Made by a program: the position numbers and the translations under genes. Below are positions 22,652 to 34,405 of a stretch of 64,000 bases of DNA, piece by piece. Each line of letters starts with the position of its first letter. The first letter of the stretch is position 1. Source of the stretch: Mycocentrospora acerina (Eukaryota; Ascomycota; Dothideomycetes; Pleosporales); NCBI GenBank assembly GCA_022701365.1, contig JAKUHH010000234.1, positions 170,991-234,990 of the forward strand, in the 5' to 3' direction. Below the pieces are notes generated by a model, which saw nothing but the letters and a program-made list of their open reading frames with translations, ran no database searches and was not told the DNA's origin.

Positions 22652-24559
22652 ATGGCAGGAGGTGGTGCCGGACCTTCTGGTTTCGATGCTGCGCTGCAGC
22701 GGAGACAGGCTCTTATGGGGAAGAGTGGACCTGGGGCGTTGATTAAGAACTTCAAGGTCTTTAGGATTGCGCTGTTTGCCTGCTTGGGTGGTGTCCTGTA
22801 TGGCTACAATCAGGGCATGGTACGTGTGGTTGAGAAGTGTTTACATTGGATGCATACTAATAGGAAGTCATTAGTTCGGAGGTATCTTGTCTATGCCGTC
22901 TTTTGGAAAACGTGAGTAGATGTGTTCTGTTGTTTGGGTATTTCACTGACAATGCGGTAGAAACGGATGGATATATCGATAATCCTAACCAAAAGGGATG
23001 GCTCACTGCCATCTTGGAGCTGGGCGCGTGGTTTGGAGCAGTCATGTCTGGTTTCCTGGCTGAGGCCGCGTCGAGGAAGTATGGCATTCTTGTTGCCACG
23101 GCGGTGTTCATAGTGGGTGTAGTGGTGCAGGTGACGGCGATTGTGGGCGGTCACAAGGAGATTTTGGCTGGGAGGTTCATCACGTAAGTGTACACCCTTG
23201 TCCTTGTCGGCGTTGATGGATTCGTGCTTACAAGTCATAGTGGTATTGGTGTCGGCAGCTTGTCCGTCATCGTTCCCATGTATAATTCCGAATGCGCTCC
23301 TCCGTAAGTCCTCTCAAGCCCATCAAAACAGCCACTCCTAACCAGCGAACAGAGAAGTCCGTGGTGCCCTTGTTGCCTCTCAACAACTAGCCATCACCTT
23401 CGGTATTATGATCAGTTTCTGGATCAACTACGGCACAAACTACATCGGCGGCACGACTGCCGAAACCCAATCCAACGCAGCCTGGCTCGTACCCATCTGC
23501 CTACAACTCGTACCCGCCTTCATCCTCCTTGTAGGCATGATATGGATGCCCTTCTCACCTCGTTGGCTGTTCCATCACGGTCGCGAAGAAGAGGCGCGAG
23601 CCACTCTTGCCTACCTACGCGACTTGCCCTCCGACCACGATCTCATTGAGCTGGAATTCCTGGAGATCAAGGCACAGTCTATGTTTGAGAAACGTAGTCT
23701 TGCAGAAGCATTCCCCCATCTACAAGAACAGACAGTCATGAACACGTTCAAGCTGCAATTCGTCGCCATTGGCGCCCTGTTCAAGACAAAGGCCATGTTC
23801 AAACGCGTCGTCGTCGCCACAGTAACAATGTTCTTCCAGCAATGGTCCGGCATCAACGCCGTCCTCTACTACGCTCCACAGATCTTCTCCCAGCTAGGCT
23901 TGACCAGCAACACGACCTCTCTCCTCGCAACCGGCGTCGTAGGAATCATCATATTCCTCGCCACCATTCCTGCAGTTTTGTACATTGACCGCGTAGGCCG
24001 TAAGCCAGTACTCGCAATTGGCGCGATCGGAATGGGCATTTCGCATCTTGTCATCGCCGTCATTCTCGCCAAGAACATCGACCGTTTCCACGAACAACCG
24101 GCAGCAGGATGGGCCGCAGTCGTCATGGTGTGGCTGTTTGTCATCCACTTTGGATACTCCTGGGGCCCCTGTGCGTGGATCCTCATCGCCGAAATCTGGC
24201 CCATTTCCACACGACCGTACGGAACTGCCCTGGGAGGTAGTAGCAACTGGATGAACAACTTCATTATTGGCCAGATTACGCCGAGTTTGCTCGAGAAGAT
24301 TACATACGGAACGTACATCCTCTTTGGATTGTTGACGTTTGTTGGCGCTGCGTTCATCTGGTTCTTTGTGCCCGAGACGAAGAGGTTGAGTCTCGAGGAG
24401 ATGGATACTATTTTCGGAAGTGAGGGCGCGGCACTGAAGGACCAGGAAAGGATGGAGAATATCAATCGCGAGATTGGATTGACGGATCATTTGAATGGTG
24501 TGGAGACGAAGAACGAGGGGTTGGTTGTTGGGTCGGAGAAGGGTATGCATCAGGTCTGA
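22652..24559 (+). CDS. MFS sugar transporter
   Basis: Five-exon gene: 22652-22819, 22875-22911, 22961-23183, 23241-23303 and 23353-24559, 565 residues, standard for fungal hexose/sugar:H+ symporters. Introns are 55, 49, 57 and 49 bp. The 37-nt second exon restores the conserved FGGILSMPSFGK loop after TM1 (LYGYNQGM). Other family landmarks are the SPRWL segment (about 232-236), QQWSGINAVLYYAPQIF (about 326-342), DRVGRKP (about 376-382), WGPCAWILIAEIWP, and the exit signature PETKRLSLEEMD. The C-terminal tail is cytosolic and charged. The plasma membrane is the expected site. Substrate (hexose, polyol or other) cannot be deduced, although a mannanase gene lies 7 kb away. Confidence 0.9.
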
Positions 24560-24771
24560 GAGTGATTCGATGTTCGCGTTATTTTTGGAGAGGAGAATGG
24601 AACGGGGGATCCAGAGTGCGCAGAGCTATATTCGGAGATTGTTGTTTCGAGATCGATGATTAGGTAGTCAGATTGTGGTTGCGAATTCAAGCACTATTAT
24701 CTTTTAATGTGTAATTGTTCTTGATTTTAACTGGAAAGTAAAGCAACGCCATCACACATGCATCTCCCTGT

Positions 24772-25674
24772 CTAGTGCTCATCCATAATCTGCATAATCG
24801 TAGAACTCTTGATATTGCACTGCTCTCCTTGTCTGCACCCAAGCGAAGCACGCGCCGCTTCTTGGTCCCCGTCTCCGCGCATCTGGGCGATGATTGTAGC
24901 AGCGGTTTCGCAGGAAATCTCCAGAGGGGAACTGAGGGGCTGGTTGGATACTGGAAGGGTGGGAGGACAGAAGCAGTCGGCAGTGTTGGGACAGCCTAGT
25001 TCTTCTGTCATGTCGAAGACGGGGGCTGTATTGCAGGATTTGGGTAGAATTGGTTTGTTGAGGTAAGCGTCGGCGTGAGGATGGTTGAGCTGGGAATCTA
25101 CATGTAAGTTGGCATTTGATTCCACCATTTCTGTCGCTGTTAGTTGTGAAATGCTCGGTTCCTTTTCTTGGTATCGTGTTTGATGATATTGCGGATACAC
25201 CTGACCATGCTCGATGGGACTCGGATACGGTGCGACATCGCATGCAGGGCTCATTGCCACCACCTTTCCTGTTCCAGCTCTTTTGTTTTTCTGTACGCCA
25301 GTACTTTCGTCTTCCACCTCGCAACTGCGCAGGTAGCCTTCAATGTCCTCTTTTGACACGCCACGCTGACCAAGCAAATTTCTTAGCCTGCCATTCTCTG
25401 TAGCAACTTTCCGCGCAGCTCTTTGCATCTCTTGTGTCGCTGAAACGCCATTGAGTTCAAATTGGTTTACTCGGTCTTGCAGATCTTTGATAAGTTCTTT
25501 CTGCCGGTTTCGCGAGCGTCGCTGGTTGTCGCGGATGCGAGAGAGGTCCTCTTTGCTCTAGAGTAGGCTTAGTTGCAGGACTAAGAGGCGACTGGGGTGG
25601 TTTGAACGGACGCGTTTGGACATGCTTGAGGAGTGGATTGGGGACGACAGATTGTTGAGCGAGAGTAGTGACAT
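24772..25674 (-). CDS. bZIP transcription factor
   Basis: A nuclear regulator is expected. The main exon (25557-24772) encodes SKEDLSRIRDNQRRSRNRQKE, a fungal-type basic region, followed by a leucine-zipper-like helix (LIKDLQDRV...NGRLRNLLGQRG) and the common GVSKEDIEGYL extension. The C-terminal 180 residues are polar, with a cysteine-bearing segment (NTADCFCPP) and a conserved-looking CGQ/CR region before the stop. In frame, a stop precedes SKEDL, so I infer an upstream exon 25674-25612 joined by a 54-bp intron (25558-25611, GTCCGT...TCTAG), giving 282 residues. The weak donor makes the N-terminus uncertain; ATG 25623 is an alternative start. Confidence 0.8.
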
Positions 25675-25969
25675 TGGGCTGAATCGGGGTTGCTCGGAGA
25701 TAATATGGAGATTACGGACGCATTAGCGTTAGCATCTTGTTGATCTTTCAAGTCTCATGTCATCAACACTCCCTAACATTACTTTTCTGCATCACTTGGC
25801 ATAGCGTGATATAAGTGAAATTACTTTATGTTGTAAAAGAATTTAATTTAATCTAGTCTCTGAATGTACATTCCGACATGGCAACAATCGAAAGTTACAA
25901 AACTGATAACGCCATAGATAAACTCGAAGTAAAATGAAAGCACAATGAGAAATAGAAAACCCTTTACTC

Positions 25970-27509
25970 TTACTTGATGTACATGTACAAAGCACAAACA
26001 ACCGCACAGATTAAGACTGGGTGCCATGGATTCATCCAGACTCTGGCTGGGCACACGTCTGTAGGTACCGAAAACACCCAGGCGATCGAATACTGTTTCG
26101 ATCCATTCGTTGCTGGTAGGCCCGGGATGTTGTCTATTGGCAATTGATCTCCTGGATACTGAATCGTAGGCACAAGCGGATTTGTGCTTGGTCGTATTCG
26201 AATTCTTGTCTCTGATGATGATGATTGCACTAGCAACCCACCGTTCCTATTCCGACGGTTCATCATATACTCCACTGCCTGTCTCACGTGCGTTATGGGT
26301 TTGCGTGACCCCATTTTGACCCATTCTAGTTTCCTTATACGTACTCCAATCTCTTTACAAACCGTAGGTAGCCTCCGCGCTAGCTCTACAATTTGCTCGT
26401 TCTCCAAGTCATCAACCTCGAGACCTAGTCGCAAGAGCAAGGAGGATTTCTCTGGTACGCTATTCTGGAATAATATATCTGGCTCTGTTGTGTTGTCAAG
26501 GCGACCCAACGTCACATGGCGCTTGTATTGTTTAAGACGATCCCAAATCAATGAAGCATTTTTGGATCTTTTTGCGTTAATTCTTTCCTGAAGCTGTATA
26601 ACTGGAAATGTTTCTCCTTTGGACTCTTTCAGGAGCTCCTGAAGGGAGTCACATAAAGCTTTGGTGAATGAATTCCCTCCTGGTCCGTTTGTATAACCAT
26701 CTGGAGCTGACGCTGCCAACAGCTCGTAGGCTCGAGAGCTAGTGCTATTGGTCTTCAAAGCTCCTCTACTCGCAAAGCAACAGTCAAGGATGGCCAACGC
26801 ATCTCCAACTGCATTCTTTACCAATGACTCCTCAGCTTCGTTCCAGAAAGCTACTGGCGGAAAAAGTCCTTGTGTCTCTGTCAAATTCTCTGTCCTATAT
26901 ATATTTTTAGCATTGAAAAACTGACAGTACCTAGACGACATACGCAGAAAGTCTTAGCTGCTCGCTTCTCTCATCTTTGCTCCCATGACCTGTGTAATAC
27001 ACAATGTTCAGGCTATCTTCTTCGTAGTTTTCAAGTATGAATGAATTTATTATAGTATTCAGCACCAACTGAGGCGGTTTGTCATCGCCAATACTTTCAA
27101 TCCTGCATGAGTAACCAAAATCGTCAGTGAAAATCTTTCGCAATCTTTCAATCTACACAAAATAAGTTAGCGTGTACGCTCTGAATAAAACCTTTGATAG
27201 TAATCGTACTTCTTCGGTATGACCTGGAAAGTCGTCGATCTTCTCATTCCATCTAATGATCAAAACCTGAACTCTGCGATAGCCATTGGGGACGTGAAGG
27301 CCTTTGTCTGCCTCTTTTTGAAAAAGAGTTTGTCGCTCCGCCTCACGTTTCAGCTCATTTGTATCAGTTCCATTACTGGTGTCAGCAACAGCCGTGTTTT
27401 TCATGCCGCTAATCAAGTTGCTTTGTGGCGGACTCAACGATGCACGACCTTGCACAGGGCTGGGGCAATGAGCCACTGGTTGTGCGACGGCCTGGCGCTG
27501 TGCTGCCAT
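25970..27509 (-). CDS. caspase-like (peptidase C14) protein with C-terminal membrane anchor
   Basis: Exons 27509-27210, 27152-26944 and 26894-25970 give 477 residues. Introns are 57 bp (GTACGA, GCTAAC, TGTAG) and 49 bp (GTATGT, TATAG). After a 75-residue polar N-terminus, the caspase fold starts at YRRVQVLIIRWNEKIDDF. The catalytic His is in NIVYYTGHGSKD (H156) and the catalytic Cys in AILDCCFAS (C209, second Cys of DCC), so both dyad residues are present. A roughly 250-residue C-terminal part of unknown fold follows, ending in one hydrophobic helix (about 459-476) and the stop, as in a tail-anchored protein. It lacks the Pro/Gln-rich prodomain of classical metacaspases. A divergent DUF6594 membrane gene lies 1.2 kb away. 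A role in regulated cell death or signalling is inference. Confidence 0.85.
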
Positions 27510-28034
27510 TCTGCAGAACACTAAGGCAGTCGAATGTTAAGATGCTTGATACAACCATTGGGTGCACAAAGTCCTTTATAGGCCCAACAAAATTATCTAT
27601 AAAGCGACTGTGTTGCAGGCAACACTGAAGGGCTGTGTCTTTGAGGCTGAGTTTAAGTATTCTTTGCTTAGCAGTACCGATTAGCCTTGAGAAAATCAGT
27701 TTGCCTTGCCGCTATCTAACAATGTTTTTTTGTGTTGATTGGCTCTTTAATTTGGGTGAACAGATCCACATGTCAGTCCTTCAACGCCACAGCCTTGCGC
27801 TCTACCAACCAAAACGATTTCCAACCACACTCCGCGGGCAGACGCCTAAACGCCTGGTTTTAGATTCAAGGCAAACGGACCTTAGATTCAAATAAGGAAC
27901 GGACCGCTTCCTGTAGTGGTGTGCTGGTAGGTAGCCTTGTTAGGCTAAGTCTCCTAAGTTTCCTCAACGACAATAAGGACAGCTACTGCGCCCTTGATTA
28001 TGCCTTGCGGCCTAAAACTTCGCCTCAAAAAATA

Positions 28035-28466
28035 ATGCCAGATCAAGCGACCAACCAAGAGCCCGTAACAGCGAATGATCAGGTACGAAAACAACTGTCA
28101 CAGTGCCAAGTTTCGATGTTGACCTATGCTCATGGTCTGCAAACAGGGAAATATCTCTGATGAAGAAAGACAAAAATGCTTCGTGGCTCGTTCTGGAAAG
28201 CCAGGCCAGGTAGGCTTTAACTTTTGCTACACAAGGATGCAACTAATTTCCAATCACAGCGACAGCCAGGATGGAACGTTGGCGAAAAAGCAAAAATGAG
28301 TGTTACAGAAACTACTGAGGCTGGAGTGATTACATACTTTAAGACGTTTATTATCGCGGATATGCGATGCCTCACTGTCTCTTGGGAGTACAAGCTAAGC
28401 GACCTCAATAATGTGCTTCATGAGCCGGGAAGCTGGCATCCTGAGACTAGCCTGAGAGAATTGTAG
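28035..28466 (+). CDS. possible small hypothetical protein
   Basis: ATG 28035 with exon 28035-28082, a 177-bp intron (GTACGA...TCACAG) and exon 28260-28466 would give 84 residues. The second exon (GWNVGEKAKMSVTETTEAG, then FIIADMRCLTVSWEYKLSD) looks protein-like. There is no known domain, and the start and intron are guesses. Confidence 0.22.
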
Positions 28467-28573
28467 TTTTTCCATTCACTACTGCTTGTTCTTTTTTTTT
28501 AGAATGACATACTTTGCCTCGGTTCAGGCAATTCTAGCCTTGTGGGAAAACATACAGCCTTCTTCAGCTCTCA

Positions 28574-28580
28574 TATAATA
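28574..28580 (+). promoter_or_regulatory. TATA-like element upstream of the DUF6594 gene
   Basis: TATAATA lies about 133 bp before the ATG at 28713, followed by CT-rich sequence typical of fungal 5' leaders. Confidence 0.3.
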
Positions 28581-28712
28581 CCCCTCATCTACTCCCCCCT
28601 CCCTTTGTGATTGTCTTCATTCAACACATCTATTCTTTCATCTGGAGATCTAACACTTTACTATTGCTTATTTTTGTTCATACAAATCAACTTGTTGCTA
28701 ACCACTTTAGCT

Positions 28713-29928
28713 ATGGAACTCCTTAATCTACTTTCTCTTTGTCGACCTAGCTCAGCGACGAAAGACTTCAAGCATTCAAAAGAAGATATGGTTTTCAATG
28801 ACTCAATAAGTCGTGCTGTGACTACTGTCAATGTCAATGACGACAGCCCTCGTGCGTGCATTGTCTTACCATCCAATTCTCCTGGGCTTTTTCTAACATA
28901 AGGAAGGACCCACTATATCGGAACAAAAAATGGACGAAATCATTAAAGAAACAATAACAGTACCCTTGCAAAATTACCCAAAAGGCTATCCCTTACAAGC
29001 GGCATTCCAATCAAGTGATTCGAGTTGGTCAATATATCGTGCATTCAACTACCTACATGCCCGAGTGATTTTGGACTTACAAGACGAACTCAGATGTCTC
29101 GAAGAGCAGCTCGAAGAAGTAGATATGGAAAACTGTGCGGGAGATCGTGTCAGGTCGCGGAGAAGCGACCGAAAAGCCCAAAATAATGGTAAAGAGAGCA
29201 TTCGCTCACAGCTGATGGATTCGATACGGAACAAACTTATTCAATACGGTATGAATTTCAATTTTGCGTAAAACTCAAAGAGCTGACTGATGCAAAAGAC
29301 GAAATCCTCACTAAGGCTCGTGATCTCAATGCCTTCCAACGGCCATCGAAGCGTGACTACAAGAGTCTCCGCACATGGTTCTTTAATCAGGCCCCGCTTA
29401 ACTACGAGCTAGAAGAGCAGTTTGTCAAGCGAAAGGAAGACCTTTTGTCGCTAAGATATGGCCGTGAATGGTCCGGGTTCGATGGCTTTGTTGAAAGCTT
29501 CGTGCGTATGGTTCACTGCCGCTTTACTCATGTGAGTATTTATAGCCCAAATCATCTTTCCACATGCTCTAATGCTTTTCTAGCGAATTTTTGCAACACA
29601 AGAGCTCCGTCAAAAGTCTGACGATAAATGTGTTGTTTACTACTCATCATCGCGCATCGAAAAACTTGCAGACCTACTCATCACAATCATGATATTTGTT
29701 CTACTTGTTCTACCCGTCGTAGCAATGTACAAACTGACTTCTGTTGGTGGTCGCAAATCAACTTTAGATGCGGTTGGTGTCCTCGTCGTTTTCACGTCAT
29801 TATTTTCTGCAGCTATGTCTTCGGTGACCAAAGCTAAGAGGCACGAACTGTTTGCTGCAAGTGCGGCATACTGTGCAGTGCTAGTGGTATTTATCACTAA
29901 TTTTAGTAATGATGGTGGGCGGTCATGA
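28713..29928 (+). CDS. DUF6594 family membrane protein
   Basis: Exons 28713-28851, 28907-29248, 29299-29531 and 29584-29928 give 352 residues. Introns are 55, 50 and 52 bp. The layout is that of fungal DUF6594 proteins: a conserved entry motif (QNYPKGYPLQAAFQSSDSSW, then IYRAFNYLHARVILDLQDEL and a coiled EEQLEEVD helix), a long alpha-helical middle (DEILTKARDLNAFQRPSKRD, then LRTWFFNQAPL), and a C-terminal membrane block of three hydrophobic helices (LLITIMIFVLLVLPVVAMY, VGVLVVFTSLFSAAM, SAAYCAVLVVFITNF). The third intron uses TTCTAG. Molecular function is unknown. The gene is transcribed divergently from the caspase-like peptidase, and a functional link is only suggested by position. Confidence 0.82.
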
Positions 29929-30890
29929 CTTATTGGGAAGCGAACCAACTTGGAGGGGGCGTTGTTGATTTGGATATATTTTCAGAATTTCGCAGCTGGA
30001 GCCTGTGTTTATGCTTGTGTTGACGCAAATTGTGGAGCAGATGGAACTCTTCCTATTACGAACTTCCAGGTTGGGGATTCTGTTTTTCCTTTTGCAATTT
30101 TAAGCTCGTTAGTTCCAAGTTTATCGAGATTCAAGTCTATCAAGTAAAGCGTCTAATGGATTCAATATTGATGCTTGATCATCTTAGTTTCTAAATTTGA
30201 CATTCAGGTAGTTCAGTAACCGTTTGATTTGTTTTAAGTGTGAGAAGCAGTCAGCTGTGATATTTACATTGCTTGTTGGGTAAATTCATGAGCAGATTCT
30301 CGTCATCAACTCCAAGCTCCGGGTAGAGGACAACATTCTAGTTAAAAATAACTCTGTATCACCTTAGTCGATAGCTTTAATTAAAATGTGCGTTTTCATA
30401 CTATAGTACTAAATTTAAGAATCTTAAAAACATCTAATGTGGACGGAATGGTCGAATATCTAATGAAAAGGAATAAAACAAGGGACAGTCAGTCTCCTTG
30501 GAGAAGTTTGAAGAAAAGTCCATACCGTGCACCATAAGACAGCTGGAACAATATTGTGTTCTATGATAGCTAACAAGGCACTCAAAATTCTACAATCACA
30601 CTGTCTTAGTTACTGCTGAAACTTTCAAAAGTAAATTCGAAGGTATTCTCCATATTTTGAAATCTCACTCCAACAAACAAACAAGTCCATCTAATCTCAA
30701 CAGCATTTTCTCACTCTCAAGCAACTGGTCTTCCCTGTAAAATAAAGGTGAATAAAGAAATTCATTTGAATCATTATTGTCTTGCCAAAAATGGTTTTTT
30801 TTAAAAAAAAATAGACACAAGAATAGAAACCCCGCTCGCAGGGCGTAAGACATCCGTTTGCCTTTTTAGCCAGCCACATCACACCAACTT
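29929..30890. other. AT-rich intergenic space, no supported gene
   Basis: A short open stretch at 29950-30147 (+) lacks an ATG near its start and any domain. The rest is AT-rich without features, and serves as 3' flank for both neighbours. Confidence 0.55.
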
Positions 30891-32399
30891 CTAAGCCACC
30901 GCTCCATTCTTCCACCCCTTGATATCTGCCAGATTCAACACATATGGATCGTTATACACCTGCTTCAGTAACTCGAGACTGTTCCACTTCCCGCCGTTGA
31001 TGAATTCATCCGACCAAATCATAAAGTACACCCAATCTGCCTGGTATGCCTTCAGCTGCTTGGGATCCATAATTGATCCAATCTCCGCTGCAGCAACGAT
31101 TTTGGTATCTCCAGTAAGAGTGATAAGGTTATTATATGTCGCCGATAGAGGCTAAGGTAGTTAGCAAAGAGTCAAAAGCCGTTAGATGGGCCACTTACAC
31201 CATGGTCGCCTTCAGCATAAGTATCAGCAGAGACCATATCTACGGCATCATTTCCAGGGTACCATTCAGGCGCGACCGAGTTCCAGATCCAGACAAGGTT
31301 GTTGAGGCCGTGCTTGGTGGTCAACCTTTCGTACACAATGTGCCATAACTGTTTGCATGGCTCAGGGCCTTGCGCTCCCCACCAAAACCACTTGCCTTCT
31401 GCCTCGTGCAAAGGCCTCCAGAGAACGGTAACCCCAGCATCTTGAAGCCTCTTCAGCTGAACAGCAATTGTATCGATATCTTTAATCAGGAGCGTGTAGT
31501 TTGCGTTAGTTGTATCTGCCAATGCAGTCGCGAGATTAAAGTCTGTCGCCCGTGTGTAGAACCCCGAGTACCACGGGTTTTCTGCGGTGTCGAACAGTCC
31601 TGCAGGAGCATTCCAGTGCCAGGAAAGTGTAACGATACCACCGCGCTTACCAAATGCAAGCGCCTTCTCAACGTCAGTCGATGACGCCCCGCGGTCGATA
31701 CGACCCTGAGTGTAATCCATCAGATCCAGACCAAGGATTGCAGGCGTTTTGTTTAGGTTCTGTTCCACCCACTCCAAACTCGCTTGCTCCTGCTGTCCAC
31801 TCAAGATGTTCTTGCCATACACACTGCCGAGGTACTTCAACAACGCCTTCGTATCGGCTGTTGCATTAGGATTTATGGGCGTGGTATTGACTTTGTGTGG
31901 ACCGCGGACTGCAGATGGTGCCAGGGTGATGGCATCGATGAGGTACCAGCCCCAATTGCTTTGGATCTCGATGGTGTTTGAACCCGCATTTAGCAAGACT
32001 TGGCCTGCGCTTACTGTTGTCCAGCTTGTAGTCGCAGGAAGAGAGACTTGTGAACCACCACCGCCGTTGAGAACAACCAGTGTCTGCTTGTCGCCGTTGG
32101 GGCCATTGTAAATGATTTTCAAGTCATGGAGCTTCGATTCTGTGGCGTTGACGGTAAATGTAATCTTGTCGGTGGCATCGGAGAAACCCTCGACGTAACC
32201 GGATCCTGTTTTTCAAAGCACGTTAGAATTATACATCTAGATGGAAGGAAGGGTAAAGAGCGAGACACTTACCTGTATACCCAGAAACAGTTGAAGCAGT
32301 CGTGACCCCAGAAAGAACTGCTGACTCGGCTTGAAGCGTCACTGTCTGGGCAACCGCAAAGCCAAAGCAAGCTGTAGTAAGTAGTCCTTTCGCAAACAT
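30891..32399 (-). CDS. secreted CBM35-GH26 endo-beta-1,4-mannanase
   Basis: Exons 32399-32273, 32205-31199 and 31151-30891 give 464 residues. Introns are 67 and 46 bp. A signal peptide (MFAKGLLTTACFGFAVAQ) directs secretion. Residues about 20-145 look like a CBM35 carbohydrate-binding module (LQAESAVLSG, VEGFSDATDKITFTVNA, NTIEIQSNWGWYLIDAITL). The GH26 barrel follows, starting at ALLKYLGSVYGKNILSGQQ. The acid/base glutamate is E310 in WRPLHEAEGKWFWWG and the likely nucleophile is E401 in AAAEIGSI, encoded after the last splice. The enzyme should cleave the backbone of plant or fungal mannans. There is no GPI signal. The assignment is strong; substrate preference is not resolved. Confidence 0.92.
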
Positions 32400-32837
32400 T
32401 GTGTGACTACTTCAAGAATAAAAGAATGCATTCAACTATAACGATGGTGGCTTGCACCTTTAAGCACAAACCCCGCCCATGCTCATCAAAACTGCGCAGG
32501 CATGACCCGGAACTCAGAGCCGTTTCTCCAGAGTGTTTAGACGAAGAAACACCTATTAGGCGATCAAACAGATCGGAAAATTACAAGTGTTCTGAATACA
32601 CGGGTCCAACGGACTTGAGTATGACAATACGCAATATAAACAAATGAAGAGGGTTGAAGTGGCAGGGGTAGTGAACCGCCGATCATGAAACATTTCACAC
32701 AACCAAGCAAAATGCAATTTTGGCATGTTTGAAGTGTGTCATATGTTTCATGGCATGAATTCATATGCCTTGGCTGTTCCATTTCTACAGTGCACTATCC
32801 ACACAAGACTTGAGGCCTCCACCTTTTCGCGTCAAGC
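32400..32837. other. intergenic space between GH26 5' end and prolidase 3' end
   Basis: 438 bp without a supported ORF. It holds the upstream region of the mannanase gene. Confidence 0.6.
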
Positions 32838-34405
32838 CTAACCAGACTTCACCAACCTTATAATATCATCAACCTCCTTTGGTGTCGGAGTGAGATTCTC
32901 CGTTCCAGTCTCAGTAACAAGGATATTGTCTGTCGTACGTTAGTCTCTCGTCATTACGATTACTAGTGTGGCGAAGGAAGCTCACCCTCAATTCTCACAC
33001 CACCGACACTCCAGTACTTCTCCAAAACCTTCTCATCGATGAACTTCTTCCTTTCTTCGTCCTTCAAGTACGGCTCGATGATGAATCGACAGAAGTAGAT
33101 CCCAGGCTCAACTGTAATCACGCTTCTCGCGGGAAGTGTACCTCTTACTCTCAAGTATCGGAACATGCTGTCTTTGTCTGCATAGTTCGCATTGCCACCC
33201 GTGTCGTGCGTATCCATGCCCAGATAGTGACCAAGCCCGTGAGGGAAGAAAGCAACGCTCACACGTGACTTGAAGATCTCCTCGGCATCTCCTTTAAGAA
33301 TACCGAGTTTCAGGAGTCCCTGGATGGCAATCTTGTGAGCAAGTTCGTGGACCGAGTCCCACACAACGCCCGCCTTCAATGCATCTATGCACTGCTTCTG
33401 CATGTCAAGGACAATTTGGTAAATAGCTAGACTCTCGTCTGTGAACGAGCCCTTGATGGGAAACGTCCGTGTGATGTCAGAGGCATAGCAGTCGACCTCA
33501 CAACCGGCATCCAAAAGAAGTAGATTTTGATCTTGGATTGATGCGGCATTGTGGACGTAATGCAGTGTTGCACCGTTTTCACCTGCTGCAACAATAGAGT
33601 GATATGCCTGGTTCTTCGCATTTTTCTCTACACATGACTTCAAGAAGATAGCCTCAAGTTCACACTCATTCTTCGCCTTGGCAGCAGCTTTCATAACATT
33701 GACGTGTGCGTTTGTCGAGATGACATTGGCTTTTCGAATGAGTGCGACCTCATAGTCCGACTTTGTAACTCGGGAGTACTCGATGGCGGGCTTCAGTTGT
33801 GTGAGCTCCTTATTCTTATACGCCAGGAAGGTGATGTGATCCGAAACTTGCTCTGGGATAGCGTAGATGGTTGACTGTGCCGATTCAGAGGAGCTGGCTA
33901 GATGGGAAGCCACATCATTGGTTGTCTTGCAGTCGTCGATGTCGTACTTGGCTTTTGCTTCCTCGACACTCATTGGCAGTCCAGACCAGATGACTTCCTC
34001 GGGCTCGACAGGGGGGATGAAGAGAGTCAATTTGTCGCTGGCAATCTCGTATGTGAGATATGAATCTGGGAGTTCACAGCCGCTGAGGTAAAAGAAATAA
34101 CGACGTTGCCTATTCAGATGAAGAATAAGTCACACTACTTTCAGCTCAGTTGTATATGTCTGTCCTTACCTGAAGGGTGCTTCGCCATCGTTATCCTATA
34201 CAAAAGTTAGAGCTGGCTCTTAGCTTCGGTCATAATGATGTTCAATCGTATATACCTCGTTCAACTTCAGCTTCTGCGCCTCCAAGTAAATTGTCCCTTT
34301 CTCGTCCCCACCTTTTTCAATAATCCACTTTGCTACCTTCTTGGCATGCGCCCTGGCGGGATACTTGCCCTTGAGGACGTCTTCGTAGTTTTCAGCGATG
34401 GCCAT
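32838..34405 (-). CDS. Xaa-Pro aminopeptidase/dipeptidase (peptidase M24B, PEPP type)
   Basis: Metallopeptidase that releases residues N-terminal to proline, mostly cytosolic. Exons 34405-34256, 34195-34170 (26 nt), 34109-32986 and 32929-32838 give 463 residues. Introns are 60, 60 and 56 bp. The aminopeptidase P N-terminal domain covers about residues 1-160 (RQRRYFFYLSGCELPDSYLTY). The M24 pita-bread fold has all metal ligands: two aspartates in LLDAGCEVDCYASDITRTFP, histidine in FFPHGLGHYLGMDTHD, and glutamates in ITVEPGIYF and VGGVRIEDN, the last spliced across intron 3. The C-terminus TPTPKEVDDIIRLV is typical of fungal PEPP enzymes. No signal peptide is seen. Confidence 0.93.

Larger units (their letters stand above)
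27510..28712. other. divergent intergenic space between caspase-like and DUF6594 genes
   Basis: A shared upstream region of about 1.2 kb, AT-richer than neighbouring gene space. It contains one weak two-exon ORF candidate (28035-28466, +). Confidence 0.6.

Noticed and set aside
29950..30147. Open stretch after the DUF6594 gene (GACVYACVDANCGADG)
   Set aside because: No ATG near its start and no domain. Could be a gene relic, but support is too weak.
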